From Gammaproteobacteria bacterium (lineage in GTDB: Bacteria; Pseudomonadota; Gammaproteobacteria; Pseudomonadales; Oceanobacteraceae), in NCBI GenBank assembly GCA_013373125.1, contig JABXIK010000003.1, positions 1 to 50,217 on the forward strand: 50,217 nucleotides of DNA. The letters are read 5' to 3'. Position 1 is the first letter of the stretch; the number at the start of each line of letters is the position of its first letter. Positions 11,948 through 20,687 of the stretch are shown here, piece after piece. Under the pieces are notes generated by a model that saw only the letters and a list, made by a program, of their open reading frames with translations, was not told where the DNA came from and searched no databases. The translations under genes were made by a program, and so were the position numbers.

Positions 11948-11970
11948 GCAATAAATTGGCTATTTATTGC
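11948..11970 (-). other. 9-bp hairpin in the mnmG leader
   Basis: GCAATAAAT (11948-11956) and ATTTATTGC (11962-11970) pair around a five-base loop. It lies between the probable mnmG -10 box and the ribosome-binding site, so it would be in the 5' untranslated RNA. A role is not known. Confidence 0.5.
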
Positions 11971-11992
11971 TCAAAAATTCACCAGGGCGGGC

Positions 11993-11998
11993 ATTATA
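11993..11998 (-). promoter_or_regulatory. probable -10 box of mnmG
   Basis: A perfect TATAAT on the minus strand, 70 bases before the GTG start. The -35 region (TAGCAC at 17 bases) is poor, suggesting activator dependence or a weak promoter. DnaA-box sequences begin about 50 bases upstream, as at the gidA promoter of E. coli oriC. Confidence 0.45.
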
Positions 11999-12045
11999 TA
12001 GATAGGTCGCTCCATGTGCTAGACGCAACACACAACTCCAACATG

Positions 12046-12728
12046 TTATCCACACATATACTGGATTTTGTCTAACAAGGGCGGGTAAAGTGAGGGTTTA
12101 TCCACTATTAGCCCTAGCACATACATAGGTAAATCCATGAAATCCGGTCTCATACTTCTATCTGTTTTACTCATCAACGGCTGTTCGGGTCTGCGCACCA
12201 CTGACTCCACCTTTATGGCCCATGCCGAGAACTTCAATTTCTTGTTTCTGCAAATTCCAGGAGGGGACAGCCAAGAGCGCGCTATGGCACTCATGCCAGA
12301 AAGAGCTGAAATCGACACCTTAATCAGCACGCCAGATGACATGACCAGCTTTCTAGGGGTGCTCAATCGTATTATTGGCTTGGATTACACCACCATTAAT
12401 GGTCGCATCAACCCTAAGCCTGTGGATAAACTGCCGCAAACCTCGTTTGAGCTGTAATTTATTATCCACAGCACATGTTCCACAGATATTTCAGCTGTAT
12501 CACTCAATAACCTCTTAGTTATCCACAAACTCTCAAGCTAAGGGGTTACTTGACCTGTAAACACTTACTCACATCTTAATTTTTATTTATCCCCACTCAT
12601 TCACAGCTTACTCACAGGCCAATTCAACACAGAATCCCACTCCATTGGCTTTTCATTTACAGAAAATTCGGCACACTGGACTACGCCTATCCCGAGCATT
12701 ACCCAAGGATAAACACAGCTTATACACA
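12046..12728. other. second cluster of DnaA-box sequences, upstream of mnmG
   Basis: Exact TTATCCACA at 12046-12054, 12462-12470 and 12519-12527 (plus) and 12421-12429 (minus), and TTATACACA at 12720-12728. One- or two-mismatch forms occur at 12098-12106, 12565-12573, 12587-12595 and 12608-12616. Most lie in the gene-free stretches on either side of the small lipoprotein gene; one is inside its 3' end. The 383-base stretch 12458-12840 has no gene I can support; it holds most of these boxes and the upstream region of the hydrolase gene. This is the position of oriC in E. coli (upstream of gidA), but the main origin here is more likely at 17.66-18.13 kb. Confidence 0.6.
12137..12457 (+). CDS. 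small predicted lipoprotein of unknown function
   Basis: The 106-residue product has an N-terminal hydrophobic stretch and lipobox LINGC (Cys16), so it should be a membrane-anchored lipoprotein facing the periplasm or in the outer membrane. The mature part contains ENFNFLFLQIPGGDSQERAMALMPERAEIDTLISTPDDMTSFLGVLNRIIGLDYTTINGRI. I have an impression of similar short lipoproteins in pseudomonads but cannot assign a named family. An AGGT sequence lies just upstream of the ATG. It is transcribed opposite to all neighbours except the hydrolase, and its 3' end contains a DnaA box (12421-12429). No function is proposed. Confidence 0.8.
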   Translation: MKSGLILLSVLLINGCSGLRTTDSTFMAHAENFNFLFLQIPGGDSQERAMALMPERAEIDTLISTPDDMTSFLGVLNRIIGLDYTTINGRINPKPVDKLPQTSFEL

Positions 12729-12840
12729 GACTTCAAACTTGGGATAACCTAGATATCAACTAGAATTCAAAGTCATCCAAATACAAACCGCCCACGTAGT
12801 CACTGCTGTATAACTCGATAAAAAACAAAAGGAGCTCACC

Positions 12841-13677
12841 ATGAAACTCACCCACTTGGCATTAACAGCCCTCACTGCGTTGGCATTAAGTGGCTGCGCC
12901 AAATCGGATAAACCCAATCTCATTTTGCATGTTTTCGAATGTGGCCATGTGGAAGTATCGGATATTTCGATTTTCTCACCGGGCGTTGATGAAGGCGTCA
13001 CTAAACACCTGACTAATAGCTGCTATCTGATTCAGCATGAGAAGGGCAAACTTATTTGGGACACGGGCTTACCCGATGCAATGGCAGGGAACCCAGGAGA
13101 AGCCTTTGGCGGTAAATTGAAGTTAACCGTGACCAATCCTTTATCTAAACAATTAGCTGAGATCAATGTTAATCCAGCGGACATAGATTACTTAGGGCTC
13201 TCTCATTTTCATGGGGATCACACAGGTAATGCCAACTTATTTAAAAATGCCGCGTTACTGATTCAACAAGCCGAATACGATGCTGCCTTTGGTGAAAATC
13301 CAGCCCAATTTGGTTTTAACCCAGCCAGCTATGACCAAATCAATAAAGAAAAAATTAACATTTTAGATGGCGATTACGATGTATTTGGCGATGGTAGCGT
13401 GGTCGTTAAAACCGCACCGGGCCACACACCGGGGCATCAAGTATTGTTTGTGAATTTAGCTGAGACTGGCCCAGTGGTGCTTTCCGGTGACTTATATCAC
13501 TTTACAAAAAACCGTGAACACAAACGCGTACCATCATTTAATTTTGATAAAGAGCAAACACTTGCTGCTATGGATGTGATCGAACAATTTGTGGATGCGG
13601 AAGGGGCACAGTTTTGGATTCAGCATGACTTAGAACAAAACAAAACCATTAAACATTCCCCAGAGTTTTATAAGTAA
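12841..13677 (+). CDS. metallo-beta-lactamase-fold hydrolase lipoprotein (AHL-lactonase-like)
   Basis: The 278-residue protein has a lipoprotein signal with lipobox ALSGC (Cys19). The zinc-binding motif HFHGDH is at residues 122-127, followed by PGHTPGH (H199 as probable ligand), D217 in LSGDLYH and H262 in QHD, the full two-metal ligand set of the AiiA/AttM-type lactonase subgroup. The family includes N-acyl-homoserine lactone lactonases but also many hydrolases of other substrates, so the substrate is not settled. A strong AAGGAG lies seven bases before the ATG. The gene stands alone on the plus strand between a DnaA-box-rich gap and a bidirectional terminator shared with mnmE. Confidence 0.88.
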   Translation: MKLTHLALTALTALALSGCAKSDKPNLILHVFECGHVEVSDISIFSPGVDEGVTKHLTNSCYLIQHEKGKLIWDTGLPDAMAGNPGEAFGGKLKLTVTNPLSKQLAEINVNPADIDYLGLSHFHGDHTGNANLFKNAALLIQQAEYDAAFGENPAQFGFNPASYDQINKEKINILDGDYDVFGDGSVVVKTAPGHTPGHQVLFVNLAETGPVVLSGDLYHFTKNREHKRVPSFNFDKEQTLAAMDVIEQFVDAEGAQFWIQHDLEQNKTIKHSPEFYK

Positions 13678-13691
13678 CTCTTAATCTAAAA

Positions 13692-13732
13692 ACAAAAAAC
13701 GCCGCTTAATTAAAATTAAGCGGCGTTTTTTT
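13692..13732. terminator. bidirectional terminator between hydrolase gene and mnmE
   Basis: A perfect 14-bp stem, AACGCCGCTTAATT (13698-13711) with its complement (13714-13727), has a two-base loop and A/T runs on both sides. It can end the plus-strand hydrolase transcript and the minus-strand mnmE transcript. Confidence 0.9.
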
Positions 13733-13748
13733 GGAAAATGAAATTAAA

Positions 13749-15122
13749 TTATTTACCAATACAAAAACTTCCGAATATTTTACCCAGTAAATCATCACTG
13801 GTGAATTCACCGGTAATTTCATTTAGCGCGTTTTGCGCCATACGTAAGTCTTCGGCTAACAACTCACCTGCACTGGCGCCAAGCAGTTGATCTAATCCGT
13901 TATCTAAAAAGGTTTTCGCTTGGTTTAACGCATCAATATGACGACGACGGGCAATGAATCCTCCTTCGCTGGCGGCATCAAACCCCATGACGGTTTTTAA
14001 ATGTTCCCGTAGAGTTTGCACACCCACACCGTCTTTGGCAGAAATACTAATCACAGTAGACGTTTGGCCTTGCATAAAACCAGAAGGCTCACCGGTTAAG
14101 TCCGCTTTGTTGCGGATCACGGTAATGCGTTCAGGGTGGGGCAAACGATCTACAAATTCAGGCCAAATATCATGGGGCTCGGTTGATGTGGTTTCAGTAC
14201 CGTCCACCATGAGTAATACGCGATCTGCTTGTTCGATTTCGTTCCACGCTCGTTCAATACCTATGCTTTCAACTTCATCTGGCGTATCGCGCAAGCCGGC
14301 AGTGTCGATGATGTGCAAAGGCATGCCGTCAATGTGGATATGTTCACGCAATACGTCACGGGTCGTACCAGCGATGTGAGTCACTATGGCTGTATCACGA
14401 CCGGAAAGGGCGTTTAACAAAGAAGACTTGCCCGCATTAGGGCGACCCGCAATCACCACGTTCATGCCTTCACGCAGTAACGTACCTTGATTAGCTTCTT
14501 GCATTACACTGGCAAGGTTAGCCATGACTGAACGTAAATCCGCTTCCACTTTGCCATCGCTTAAGAAGTCGATTTCTTCTTCAGGAAAATCAATGGCCGC
14601 TTCCACATAGATGCGCAATTGAATCAAACTCTCAACCAATTCATGCACGCGTTTACTAAACGCGCCTTGCAGCGAACGCACCGCGCAACGGGCGGCTTGT
14701 TCTGAGGCCGAATCAATTAAGTCCGCAATGGCTTCAGCCTGTGTAAGATCCATTTTATCGTTTAAAAACGCTCGCTCAGAAAACTCACCAGGGCGAGCGG
14801 TACGCGCTCCAAGCTCACACACGCGCTTTAAAATGAAATCCAACACCACAGGGCCACCATGGCCTTGTAGTTCCAATACATCTTCACCAGTAAAGGAATT
14901 AGGCCCTTCGAAATACAAAGCCAAGCCTTCATCCAAGGTTTGCTGATTCTCATCTTTAAATGGACAGTAATGGGCATAACGAGCTTTAGGCACAAAACCC
15001 AACATATCATTAGCGATGGTTTTAGCTTTAGGTCCGGACACGCGCACGATACCCACACCGCCACGACCCGGTGCGGTGGCAATGGCTGCGATTGTGTCAG
15101 TGTTAAGTTGACCTAATTCCAT
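13749..15122 (-). CDS. mnmE: tRNA modification GTPase MnmE (TrmE)
   Basis: MnmE is the potassium-activated GTPase that works with MnmG on wobble uridine 34 of tRNA. The 457-residue protein shows the N-terminal folate-binding domain (starting around residue 8, [22 protein letters not shown]), a helical domain, and an inserted G domain with GRPNAGKS (226-233), the AGTTRD switch (251-256), DTAGLRDT (273-280) and NKAD. It ends in the invariant CIGK with catalytic Cys454. It lies in the usual place downstream of yidC. Confidence 0.98.
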   Translation of the reverse strand: MELGQLNTDTIAAIATAPGRGGVGIVRVSGPKAKTIANDMLGFVPKARYAHYCPFKDENQQTLDEGLALYFEGPNSFTGEDVLELQGHGGPVVLDFILKRVCELGARTARPGEFSERAFLNDKMDLTQAEAIADLIDSASEQAARCAVRSLQGAFSKRVHELVESLIQLRIYVEAAIDFPEEEIDFLSDGKVEADLRSVMANLASVMQEANQGTLLREGMNVVIAGRPNAGKSSLLNALSGRDTAIVTHIAGTTRDVLREHIHIDGMPLHIIDTAGLRDTPDEVESIGIERAWNEIEQADRVLLMVDGTETTSTEPHDIWPEFVDRLPHPERITVIRNKADLTGEPSGFMQGQTSTVISISAKDGVGVQTLREHLKTVMGFDAASEGGFIARRRHIDALNQAKTFLDNGLDQLLGASAGELLAEDLRMAQNALNEITGEFTSDDLLGKIFGSFCIGK

Positions 15123-15141
15123 ACTGTCCTCTGAAACTTAA

Positions 15142-15190
15142 AACGGGAGATGAACACACTGAGTTTAACACAGCGCCTTCATCTCCCGTT
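15142..15190. other. 13-bp stem hairpin between yidC and mnmE
   Basis: AACGGGAGATGAA (15142-15154) pairs perfectly with TTCATCTCCCGTT (15178-15190) around a 23-base loop. No T run follows, so it may be an RNA-processing or attenuation structure within the rpmH-to-mnmE transcript. The arms do not carry the head and tail sequences of the repeat family described elsewhere. Confidence 0.5.
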
Positions 15191-15217
15191 GGAAGGATTA
15201 ACCTGAGTGGTTAACCC

Positions 15218-16879
15218 TTAGCTTTTACTTTCGTTTTCGATTTGCTTGGTGATGTACCACTGCTGCGCAATGGACAACAAGTTATTCACTACCCAGTAAA
15301 GTACAAGACCCGCTGGGAAGAACAAGAAGAATACCGTGAAAATAACAGGCATTAACTTCATCACTTTCGCCTGCATTGGGTCTGGCGGAGTTGGGTTAAG
15401 CTGCATTTGTACAAACATACTCGCGCCCATGATTAACGGTAGAATGAAGTACGGATCTTTTAACGACAAGTCTTCTAACCAGAACATAAATGGCGCCTGA
15501 CGAATTTCAACAGACTCCATTAACACCCAATAAAGCGCAATGAATACCGGCATTTGCACCAGAATCGGTAAACAACCACCTAAAGGATTGATGCGCTCTT
15601 TTTTATACAAGCTCATCATTTCTTGGCTGAGTTTTTGACGATCATCGCCATATTGTTCACGCAATGCTGTAAGTTTTGGTGCAACGCGACGCATGTTCGC
15701 CATTGAGCGATAACTCGCAGCAGATAATGGGAAGAACGCCAACTTAACCAATATCGTTAAGAAAATAATGGCCCAACCCCAGTTACCCACAATGGAATGG
15801 ATAATTTGCAGCAACCAGAATAATGGTTGAGCAACCCACCATAACCAACCGTAATCCACAGTCAGTTCTAGGTTTTCAGAAATTTCCGCTAAACGATCTT
15901 GATCTTTAGGGCCAAGGTACAAGCTGGTGTAAGTGGAACCTTGTTCACCAGCGGCCACATTCAATGCTTCATCGTAGTAACCAACGATGTAGTTGCCCGC
16001 AGCTTTACGTGTATTGTAAGTGTGAGCGGCATCTTCAGCTGGCACCCAGGCACTTAAGAAATAGTGCTGTAGGAAGGCAGCCCAACCACCTTGAATGGTT
16101 TCTTTAAAGCGACCGTCATCCATGTCGTCAAAACTGATCTTGTGATAACGCTCAGATGGACGTGTTACAGCAGCACCTAGGTAAGCCGCCATGCCCATGG
16201 CTTCCATGCTAGATGGATCGGCACTGCGGTCACGTTTGAATTGTGCATAGAAGTTAGCTTTCCAAGGGTTTGAAGATGCGTTTTTCACTTCATAACCCAC
16301 ATCAACCAAGTAATCGCCACGCTTTAACTTGAATACTTTATTGATCGTCACTTGATCTTGTACAAAGCTTAACGTCACCACTAATTCGTCACTGCTGTCA
16401 TCCAAGATGTATTGAGATTTTTCAGCAGAGAATAAAGCACGACCTTCTTTGTCGATACCATTAGCGCCAACTAGACCACTTTGCGCTACAAACGTACGCA
16501 TTTGGCTTTGTTCTAACAGTACAAACGGAATGTCTTTGTTATCTAAAGACTGCGGATACGCTTTTAGGGCCGCATAAACAATGTCACCACCTTGTGGATC
16601 AATGCGAAGATCTAAAACATCAGACTGAACTTCAATTAATTCAGTGGAAGCCGTCTTAGGTGCTTGTGCTTCCATTTGTGGCGCATCTTCAGACACATCT
16701 GGCGCATCCACATGAACAGCATCAGTGCTTTCAATTTGAGGGGTAGAGGAAACATTAGCCCCAGAGGTCATCACCGACTGGTTAATCGGGGCCTTACCGT
16801 AATCGTCATTCCATTTAAGCACCAGCATATAAGAAATAACTGCTATGCCGATCAGAATGATTGCTCTTCTTGCATCCAT
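15218..16879 (-). CDS. yidC: membrane protein insertase YidC
   Basis: The 553-residue protein inserts and folds inner-membrane proteins, alone or with SecYEG; Fo subunit c is a classic substrate. The first membrane helix is at residues 7-22, followed by a large periplasmic domain (about 60-335). The conserved C-terminal insertase core has five helices including WGWAIIFLTILVKLAFFPLSAASYRSM, with the hydrophilic-groove arginine, and GGCLPILVQMPVFIALYWVL. It follows yidD by six bases and precedes mnmE by 95. Confidence 0.98.
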   Translation of the reverse strand: MDARRAIILIGIAVISYMLVLKWNDDYGKAPINQSVMTSGANVSSTPQIESTDAVHVDAPDVSEDAPQMEAQAPKTASTELIEVQSDVLDLRIDPQGGDIVYAALKAYPQSLDNKDIPFVLLEQSQMRTFVAQSGLVGANGIDKEGRALFSAEKSQYILDDSSDELVVTLSFVQDQVTINKVFKLKRGDYLVDVGYEVKNASSNPWKANFYAQFKRDRSADPSSMEAMGMAAYLGAAVTRPSERYHKISFDDMDDGRFKETIQGGWAAFLQHYFLSAWVPAEDAAHTYNTRKAAGNYIVGYYDEALNVAAGEQGSTYTSLYLGPKDQDRLAEISENLELTVDYGWLWWVAQPLFWLLQIIHSIVGNWGWAIIFLTILVKLAFFPLSAASYRSMANMRRVAPKLTALREQYGDDRQKLSQEMMSLYKKERINPLGGCLPILVQMPVFIALYWVLMESVEIRQAPFMFWLEDLSLKDPYFILPLIMGASMFVQMQLNPTPPDPMQAKVMKLMPVIFTVFFLFFPAGLVLYWVVNNLLSIAQQWYITKQIENESKS

Positions 16880-16885
16880 TGTTAA

Positions 16886-17164
16886 TTAGCTCTTATTCGA
16901 TAATTTTTTAGGAGGAACTGGATCGTATCCATGGGTACCCCAAGGATGACAACGACCAATTCGCTTAATACTTAGCCACAGACCACGGAAAGGACCATGC
17001 ATTTCAAGTGCTTCGAGGGCGTATTCTGAACAAGTAGGGAAGTGTCGGCAACGACTAGGTATCAAAGGAGAGATACCAATGCGGTAAAAACGGATCGGTA
17101 AGGCAATAAAGTTCGTTAAAACAGAGTTATTGCTTACGTGGTTTTTGTCTGGAACGGTTGCCAT
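16886..17164 (-). CDS. yidD: membrane protein insertion efficiency factor YidD
   Basis: This 92-residue protein has the YidD signature [28 protein letters not shown] stretch, then [28 protein letters not shown], with the conserved cysteines. It helps YidC-dependent insertion; the exact mechanism is not settled. Its start overlaps the end of rnpA by 38 bases, a common arrangement that implies translational coupling. The N-terminal ~15 residues are longer than in some homologues, so a downstream start is possible. Confidence 0.93.
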   Translation of the reverse strand: MATVPDKNHVSNNSVLTNFIALPIRFYRIGISPLIPSRCRHFPTCSEYALEALEMHGPFRGLWLSIKRIGRCHPWGTHGYDPVPPKKLSNKS

Positions 17165-17516
17165 ATGGTTTTTGCCTTAACCGTGTCCAAAGTTGGTCCA
17201 CCATGTGTCTTAATTCGGATTTATCCAAATCTTTTGCACCGACTCGCGACAGTACAACACAATCAAAGTTTTCTAACTCGAACTGATGATGGCGAAAACT
17301 TTCCCTTACGATACGTTTGATCTCATTGCGATCAACGGCTCGCTTGGCATGCTTTTTCGCCACAACTAAGCCCAGTCTGGCAAATCCTAACTCATTGCGT
17401 CTGGCAAGAATTAGGATCTGTTTCGATTGGGCTTTGGCGTCTGCTTGGTCGAATACCCGTCGATAATCCCCTGCCGTCAGTAGTCTAACGTGGCGCGGGA
17501 ATACCGTGCTGGTCAT
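17127..17516 (-). CDS. rnpA: ribonuclease P protein component
   Basis: RnpA is the protein subunit that helps the catalytic RNA of RNase P bind precursor tRNA. The 129-residue protein has [28 protein letters not shown], the RNR-like RNA-binding motif, and is strongly basic, with a basic C-terminal tail. It follows rpmH by six bases and overlaps yidD. The order rpmH-rnpA-yidD-yidC-mnmE is the standard gammaproteobacterial cluster. Confidence 0.97.
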   Translation of the reverse strand: MTSTVFPRHVRLLTAGDYRRVFDQADAKAQSKQILILARRNELGFARLGLVVAKKHAKRAVDRNEIKRIVRESFRHHQFELENFDCVVLSRVGAKDLDKSELRHMVDQLWTRLRQKPYGNRSRQKPRKQ

Positions 17517-17522
17517 TTCGAA

Positions 17523-17657
17523 TTAGGCAGAAAGTTGCTTGCGACCTTTGGCACGACGACGAGCCAAAACTTGACGACCATTTTTGGTTGCCATACGTGC
17601 GCGGAAGCCGTGAGTACGCTTACGCTTTAGGACGCTAGGTTGAAAAGTACGTTTCAT
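17523..17657 (-). CDS. rpmH: 50S ribosomal protein L34
   Basis: This 44-residue gene, too short for ordinary ORF cut-offs, translates as [20 protein letters not shown] and continues with [20 protein letters not shown] up to KQLSA. It is the canonical very basic L34 sequence of exactly the usual length. An AAGG Shine-Dalgarno lies a few bases upstream. It is the gene next to the probable origin, transcribed away from it, six bases before rnpA. Confidence 0.98.
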   Translation of the reverse strand: MKRTFQPSVLKRKRTHGFRARMATKNGRQVLARRRAKGRKQLSA

Positions 17658-17701
17658 GACCTTGTCTCTCAAACTGGTTAACAATAAAAATAAGGCAGCG
17701 G

Positions 17702-17730
17702 ATTGTATTGAAAACAGCCAATGTATTCAA
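17702..17730 (-). promoter_or_regulatory. promoter of rpmH-rnpA operon
   Basis: On the minus strand TTGAAT (17730-17725) and TACAAT (17707-17702) are exactly 17 bases apart. Transcription would begin near 17695, about 38 bases before the rpmH ATG. Confidence 0.65.
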
Positions 17731-18076
17731 TCAATCTTTTTGTTAATTCACATTTTCTTGTAAACGAAAGAAATCTGAGATGTTTTAGATAATGAAATAT
17801 AAATAAGAATATATATGTCTTGAATATATGTTTTTTATGATTAGTTATTAATATTAGTAACCGCATTTTATGTGGATAACCATTTAAAGCCCTTTAAATA
17901 CAAGGGTTTACAGAGATGATAAAGCTTGTATAGACTCCGTAAAAACTGAGTAAAAGCGCAAGATAACTTGGGGATGGAATATGGGGTTATACACAACTGT
18001 CAGATTCGAGGCAGTTATTCACATTTCCGTCCCAGTTATACACATAGATAATCCACAGCTGAATCACAGAGTTATC

Positions 18077-18106
18077 TGTGGATAACTAGCGCAATATTGG
18101 TACAAT
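18077..18106 (+). promoter_or_regulatory. dnaA promoter overlapped by a DnaA box
   Basis: An extended -10 element, TGGTACAAT (hexamer TACAAT, 18101-18106), lies 29 bases before the dnaA GTG. The -35 position holds no consensus but coincides with an exact DnaA box on the minus strand (18077-18085). Binding of DnaA there should affect dnaA transcription, consistent with autoregulation. Confidence 0.6.
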
Positions 18107-18135
18107 GCACAACTGTTTAAAGATGGAGTCCAGCC

Positions 18136-19551
18136 GTGCTGGCATTATGGGATGAATGCGTCAGGTGCTTGCAAGACGAGTTACCGGCACAACAATTTAA
18201 TACGTGGATACGACCACTCAGAGCCAGCGAATCCGATTCTGGCTTGGTAGTATCTGCCCCTAACCGGTTTGTTAAAGACTGGGTCAAAGATAAATTCTCC
18301 AATCGCATTCAATCTTTATTGGAAGAGTTGAATGGCGGCCAAGTTTTATCCTTTGAATTGGACATTAGTTCTCAGTCCAGTACCCCTGCTTTTATTGCCC
18401 CTGTGGTCAAAGCCCCACAACCTAAAGAAGAGGTGGTGTTTGACTCTGCGCCTGTGGTGGCAGAAAAGAAAGTGGTTGAACCGGTTAAAGAGACTAAGCG
18501 TAAAGTCCAGGTAGAAGGCAGTATTCAGCATCAGAGTAGTCTGAATAAGCGTTTTACCTTCGATACGTTTGTAGAAGGTAAGTCGAACCAGTTAGCTCAT
18601 GCCGCGGCGCAACAGGTTTCGCAGAACGCAGGCGGATCTTACAACCCACTATTTATATATGGTGGCGTTGGTTTGGGTAAAACTCACTTAATGCATGCTG
18701 TGGGTAATCATATTCAAGCGCAAAACCCCAACGCGAAGGTGGTATACCTTCACTCGGAGCGGTTTGTGGCTGACATGGTAAAAGCGCTGCAATTAAATGC
18801 GATCAACGAGTTTAAGCGTTACTACCGTAGTGTGGATGCATTATTGATTGATGATATTCAGTTCTTTGCCGGTAAAGAGCGTAGCCAAGAAGAGTTTTTC
18901 CACACCTTTAATGCCTTGCTTGAAGGTGGTCAACAAATGATTTTGACCTGTGATCGTTACCCTAAAGAAATCGATGGGTTAGAAGATCGCTTAAAGAGTC
19001 GTTTTGGCTGGGGTTTAACCGTTGCCGTTGAACCACCTGAATTAGAGACTCGTGTAGCCATATTAATGAAGAAAGCCGAACAGGAAGGTATTGATCTTCC
19101 CCATGAAGCGGCTTTCTTTGTGGCGCAGAAGATTCGCTCTAATGTGCGAGAGCTCGAAGGGGCGTTAAAACGCGTGATAGCCAACGCTGCTTTCACCGGT
19201 TCTAAGATTACTTTGCCATTTATCAAAGAAAGCTTAAAAGACCTATTGGCATTGCAGGATAAGCAGGTCAGTATTGATAATATTCAGCGCATCGTGGCCG
19301 AGTATTACAAAATCAAAGTGGCTGATTTATTATCCAAGCGTCGATCGCGTTCTGTGGCCAGGCCAAGACAAGTGGCCATGGCACTAAGTAAAGAATTAAC
19401 CAACCATAGCTTGCCGGAAATTGGTGATGCATTTGGGGGACGGGACCATACAACGGTTCTGCATGGCTGTCGCAAAATTAAAGAGCTGCGTGAGAATAAC
19501 GCAGACATTGGCGAAGATTATAAAAACTTATTGCGGTCACTGACCAGTTAA
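18136..19551 (+). CDS. dnaA: chromosomal replication initiator protein DnaA
   Basis: DnaA binds DnaA boxes at oriC, oligomerises with ATP and opens the duplex. The 471-residue protein has domain I (1-80, with [13 protein letters not shown]), a linker domain II (about 81-135, rich in P, E, K and V), the AAA+ domain III with Walker A GGVGLGKT (176-183) and Walker B LLIDD (236-240), and domain IV ending in [15 protein letters not shown], the DNA-binding signature. The start is GTG at 18136, with GGAG nine bases upstream. dnaN follows after 13 bases. Confidence 0.98.
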   Translation: MLALWDECVRCLQDELPAQQFNTWIRPLRASESDSGLVVSAPNRFVKDWVKDKFSNRIQSLLEELNGGQVLSFELDISSQSSTPAFIAPVVKAPQPKEEVVFDSAPVVAEKKVVEPVKETKRKVQVEGSIQHQSSLNKRFTFDTFVEGKSNQLAHAAAQQVSQNAGGSYNPLFIYGGVGLGKTHLMHAVGNHIQAQNPNAKVVYLHSERFVADMVKALQLNAINEFKRYYRSVDALLIDDIQFFAGKERSQEEFFHTFNALLEGGQQMILTCDRYPKEIDGLEDRLKSRFGWGLTVAVEPPELETRVAILMKKAEQEGIDLPHEAAFFVAQKIRSNVRELEGALKRVIANAAFTGSKITLPFIKESLKDLLALQDKQVSIDNIQRIVAEYYKIKVADLLSKRRSRSVARPRQVAMALSKELTNHSLPEIGDAFGGRDHTTVLHGCRKIKELRENNADIGEDYKNLLRSLTS

Positions 19552-19564
19552 GAGTGGGAAAGGC

Positions 19565-20668
19565 ATGAAATTCACAATCTCTAGGGAAGCCCTATTAAAG
19601 CCACTTCAGTTGGTTGCCGGCGTTGTTGAGCGTCGTCAAACTCTGCCTGTGCTATCTAACGTATTACTGGAGGTGAAAGGGGATCAACTTTCATTAACCG
19701 GTACTGATTTAGAAGTGGAAATGGTGGGTAGTGCCCAGCTACTGGAAGCCGGTATTGACGGTGAAATTACCGTTCCTGCCAAAAAATTAATGGATATCTG
19801 TAAGTCTCTACCTGATCAAAGCACCATAGTGATCAGTCAGGACGAGCATCGCGTACAACTGCAAGCGGGTCGCAGTAAGTTTGTATTATCTAGCTTGCCA
19901 GCCAATGAATTCCCAAATGTAGACGACATCGAAGCCAGCATCACAGTTAATGTACCGCAAGCGCAGCTACGTCGCGTCATTGATCGCACTGCATTTGCCA
20001 TGGCTCAGCAAGACGTTCGCTACTACTTAAATGGTTTGTTGTTAGAAGTAAAAGCAGACGAATTACGTGCTGTGGCCACAGATGGTCACCGCCTAGCCAC
20101 TTGTGGCGTACCGGTTTCATTAGAAATGGACGGTAAGACTCAAGTCATCGTGCCGCGTAAAGCCGTATTGGAATTAGCTAAGTTGATGACGGACCCTGAA
20201 TCCAGTGTTGAGTTGATGCTAAGCAATAATCATATTCGCGCTAAAGTGGGTGACTATACCTTTACCTCTAAGCTTGTAGACGGCAAGTTCCCAGACTATG
20301 AGCGTGTGATTCCGCGCAATGGTAACAAGGTGCTTGTGGCAGATCGCCAAGCGTTACGCCAAGTATTCCAACGTACCGCCATCCTTTCTAACGAGAAATA
20401 CCGTGGTGTGCGTTTATTGCTAGAAGAAAACACGCTTCAAGTGGTGGCCAATAACCCTGAGCAAGAGCAAGCGGAAGAAAGCATTGGTGTGGATTATCAA
20501 TACGATTCACTAGAAATCGGTTTTAACGTGAGCTATCTGCAAGATGTACTGTCGGTATTGGATGGCGACGATATGAAGATGACTTTGGCTGATCCTAACT
20601 CTTCTGCCGTAATGGAAGAGGTAGAGGGTGGTGATTCCTTGTACGTTGTTATGCCGATGCGTCTATAA
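19565..20668 (+). CDS. dnaN: DNA polymerase III sliding clamp (beta subunit)
   Basis: The 367-residue protein forms the dimeric ring that tethers DNA polymerase III to the template and recruits many repair proteins. It begins MKFTISREALLKPLQLVAGVVERRQTLPVLSNVL and ends YVVMPMRL, both classic DnaN signatures; the three repeated clamp domains fill the length. It is 13 bases downstream of dnaA, so the two are probably co-transcribed. A repeat hairpin with terminator character follows 20 bases after the stop. Confidence 0.98.
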   Translation: MKFTISREALLKPLQLVAGVVERRQTLPVLSNVLLEVKGDQLSLTGTDLEVEMVGSAQLLEAGIDGEITVPAKKLMDICKSLPDQSTIVISQDEHRVQLQAGRSKFVLSSLPANEFPNVDDIEASITVNVPQAQLRRVIDRTAFAMAQQDVRYYLNGLLLEVKADELRAVATDGHRLATCGVPVSLEMDGKTQVIVPRKAVLELAKLMTDPESSVELMLSNNHIRAKVGDYTFTSKLVDGKFPDYERVIPRNGNKVLVADRQALRQVFQRTAILSNEKYRGVRLLLEENTLQVVANNPEQEQAEESIGVDYQYDSLEIGFNVSYLQDVLSVLDGDDMKMTLADPNSSAVMEEVEGGDSLYVVMPMRL

Positions 20669-20687
20669 GCTAGCTGCATTGCAGCTT

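Larger units (their letters stand above)
17658..18135. other. oriC: probable chromosomal replication origin oriC (rpmH-dnaA gap)
   Basis: This 478-base gene-free stretch lies between divergent rpmH and dnaA. The rpmH-proximal half (17700-17870) is very AT-rich and is a candidate unwinding element. DnaA-box sequences lie at 17871-17879 (minus, exact TTATCCACA), 17987-17995 (TTATACACA), 18015-18023 (TTATTCACA), 18036-18044 (TTATACACA), 18049-18057 (TAATCCACA) and 18077-18085 (minus, exact). The layout matches the known Pseudomonas origin. Transcription of both flanks away from this point also supports it. Confidence 0.88.

Noticed and set aside
15142..15190. yidC-mnmE hairpin as another copy of the repeat element
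   Set aside because: The arms pair perfectly but the head CTGYGTT, tail GCCTTG and internal segments are absent.
17678..17866. 62-codon open frame on the minus strand in the origin region
   Set aside because: Very AT-rich sequence with F/I/K/L-biased translation, no ribosome-binding site, overlapping the oriC AT-rich side and the rpmH promoter.
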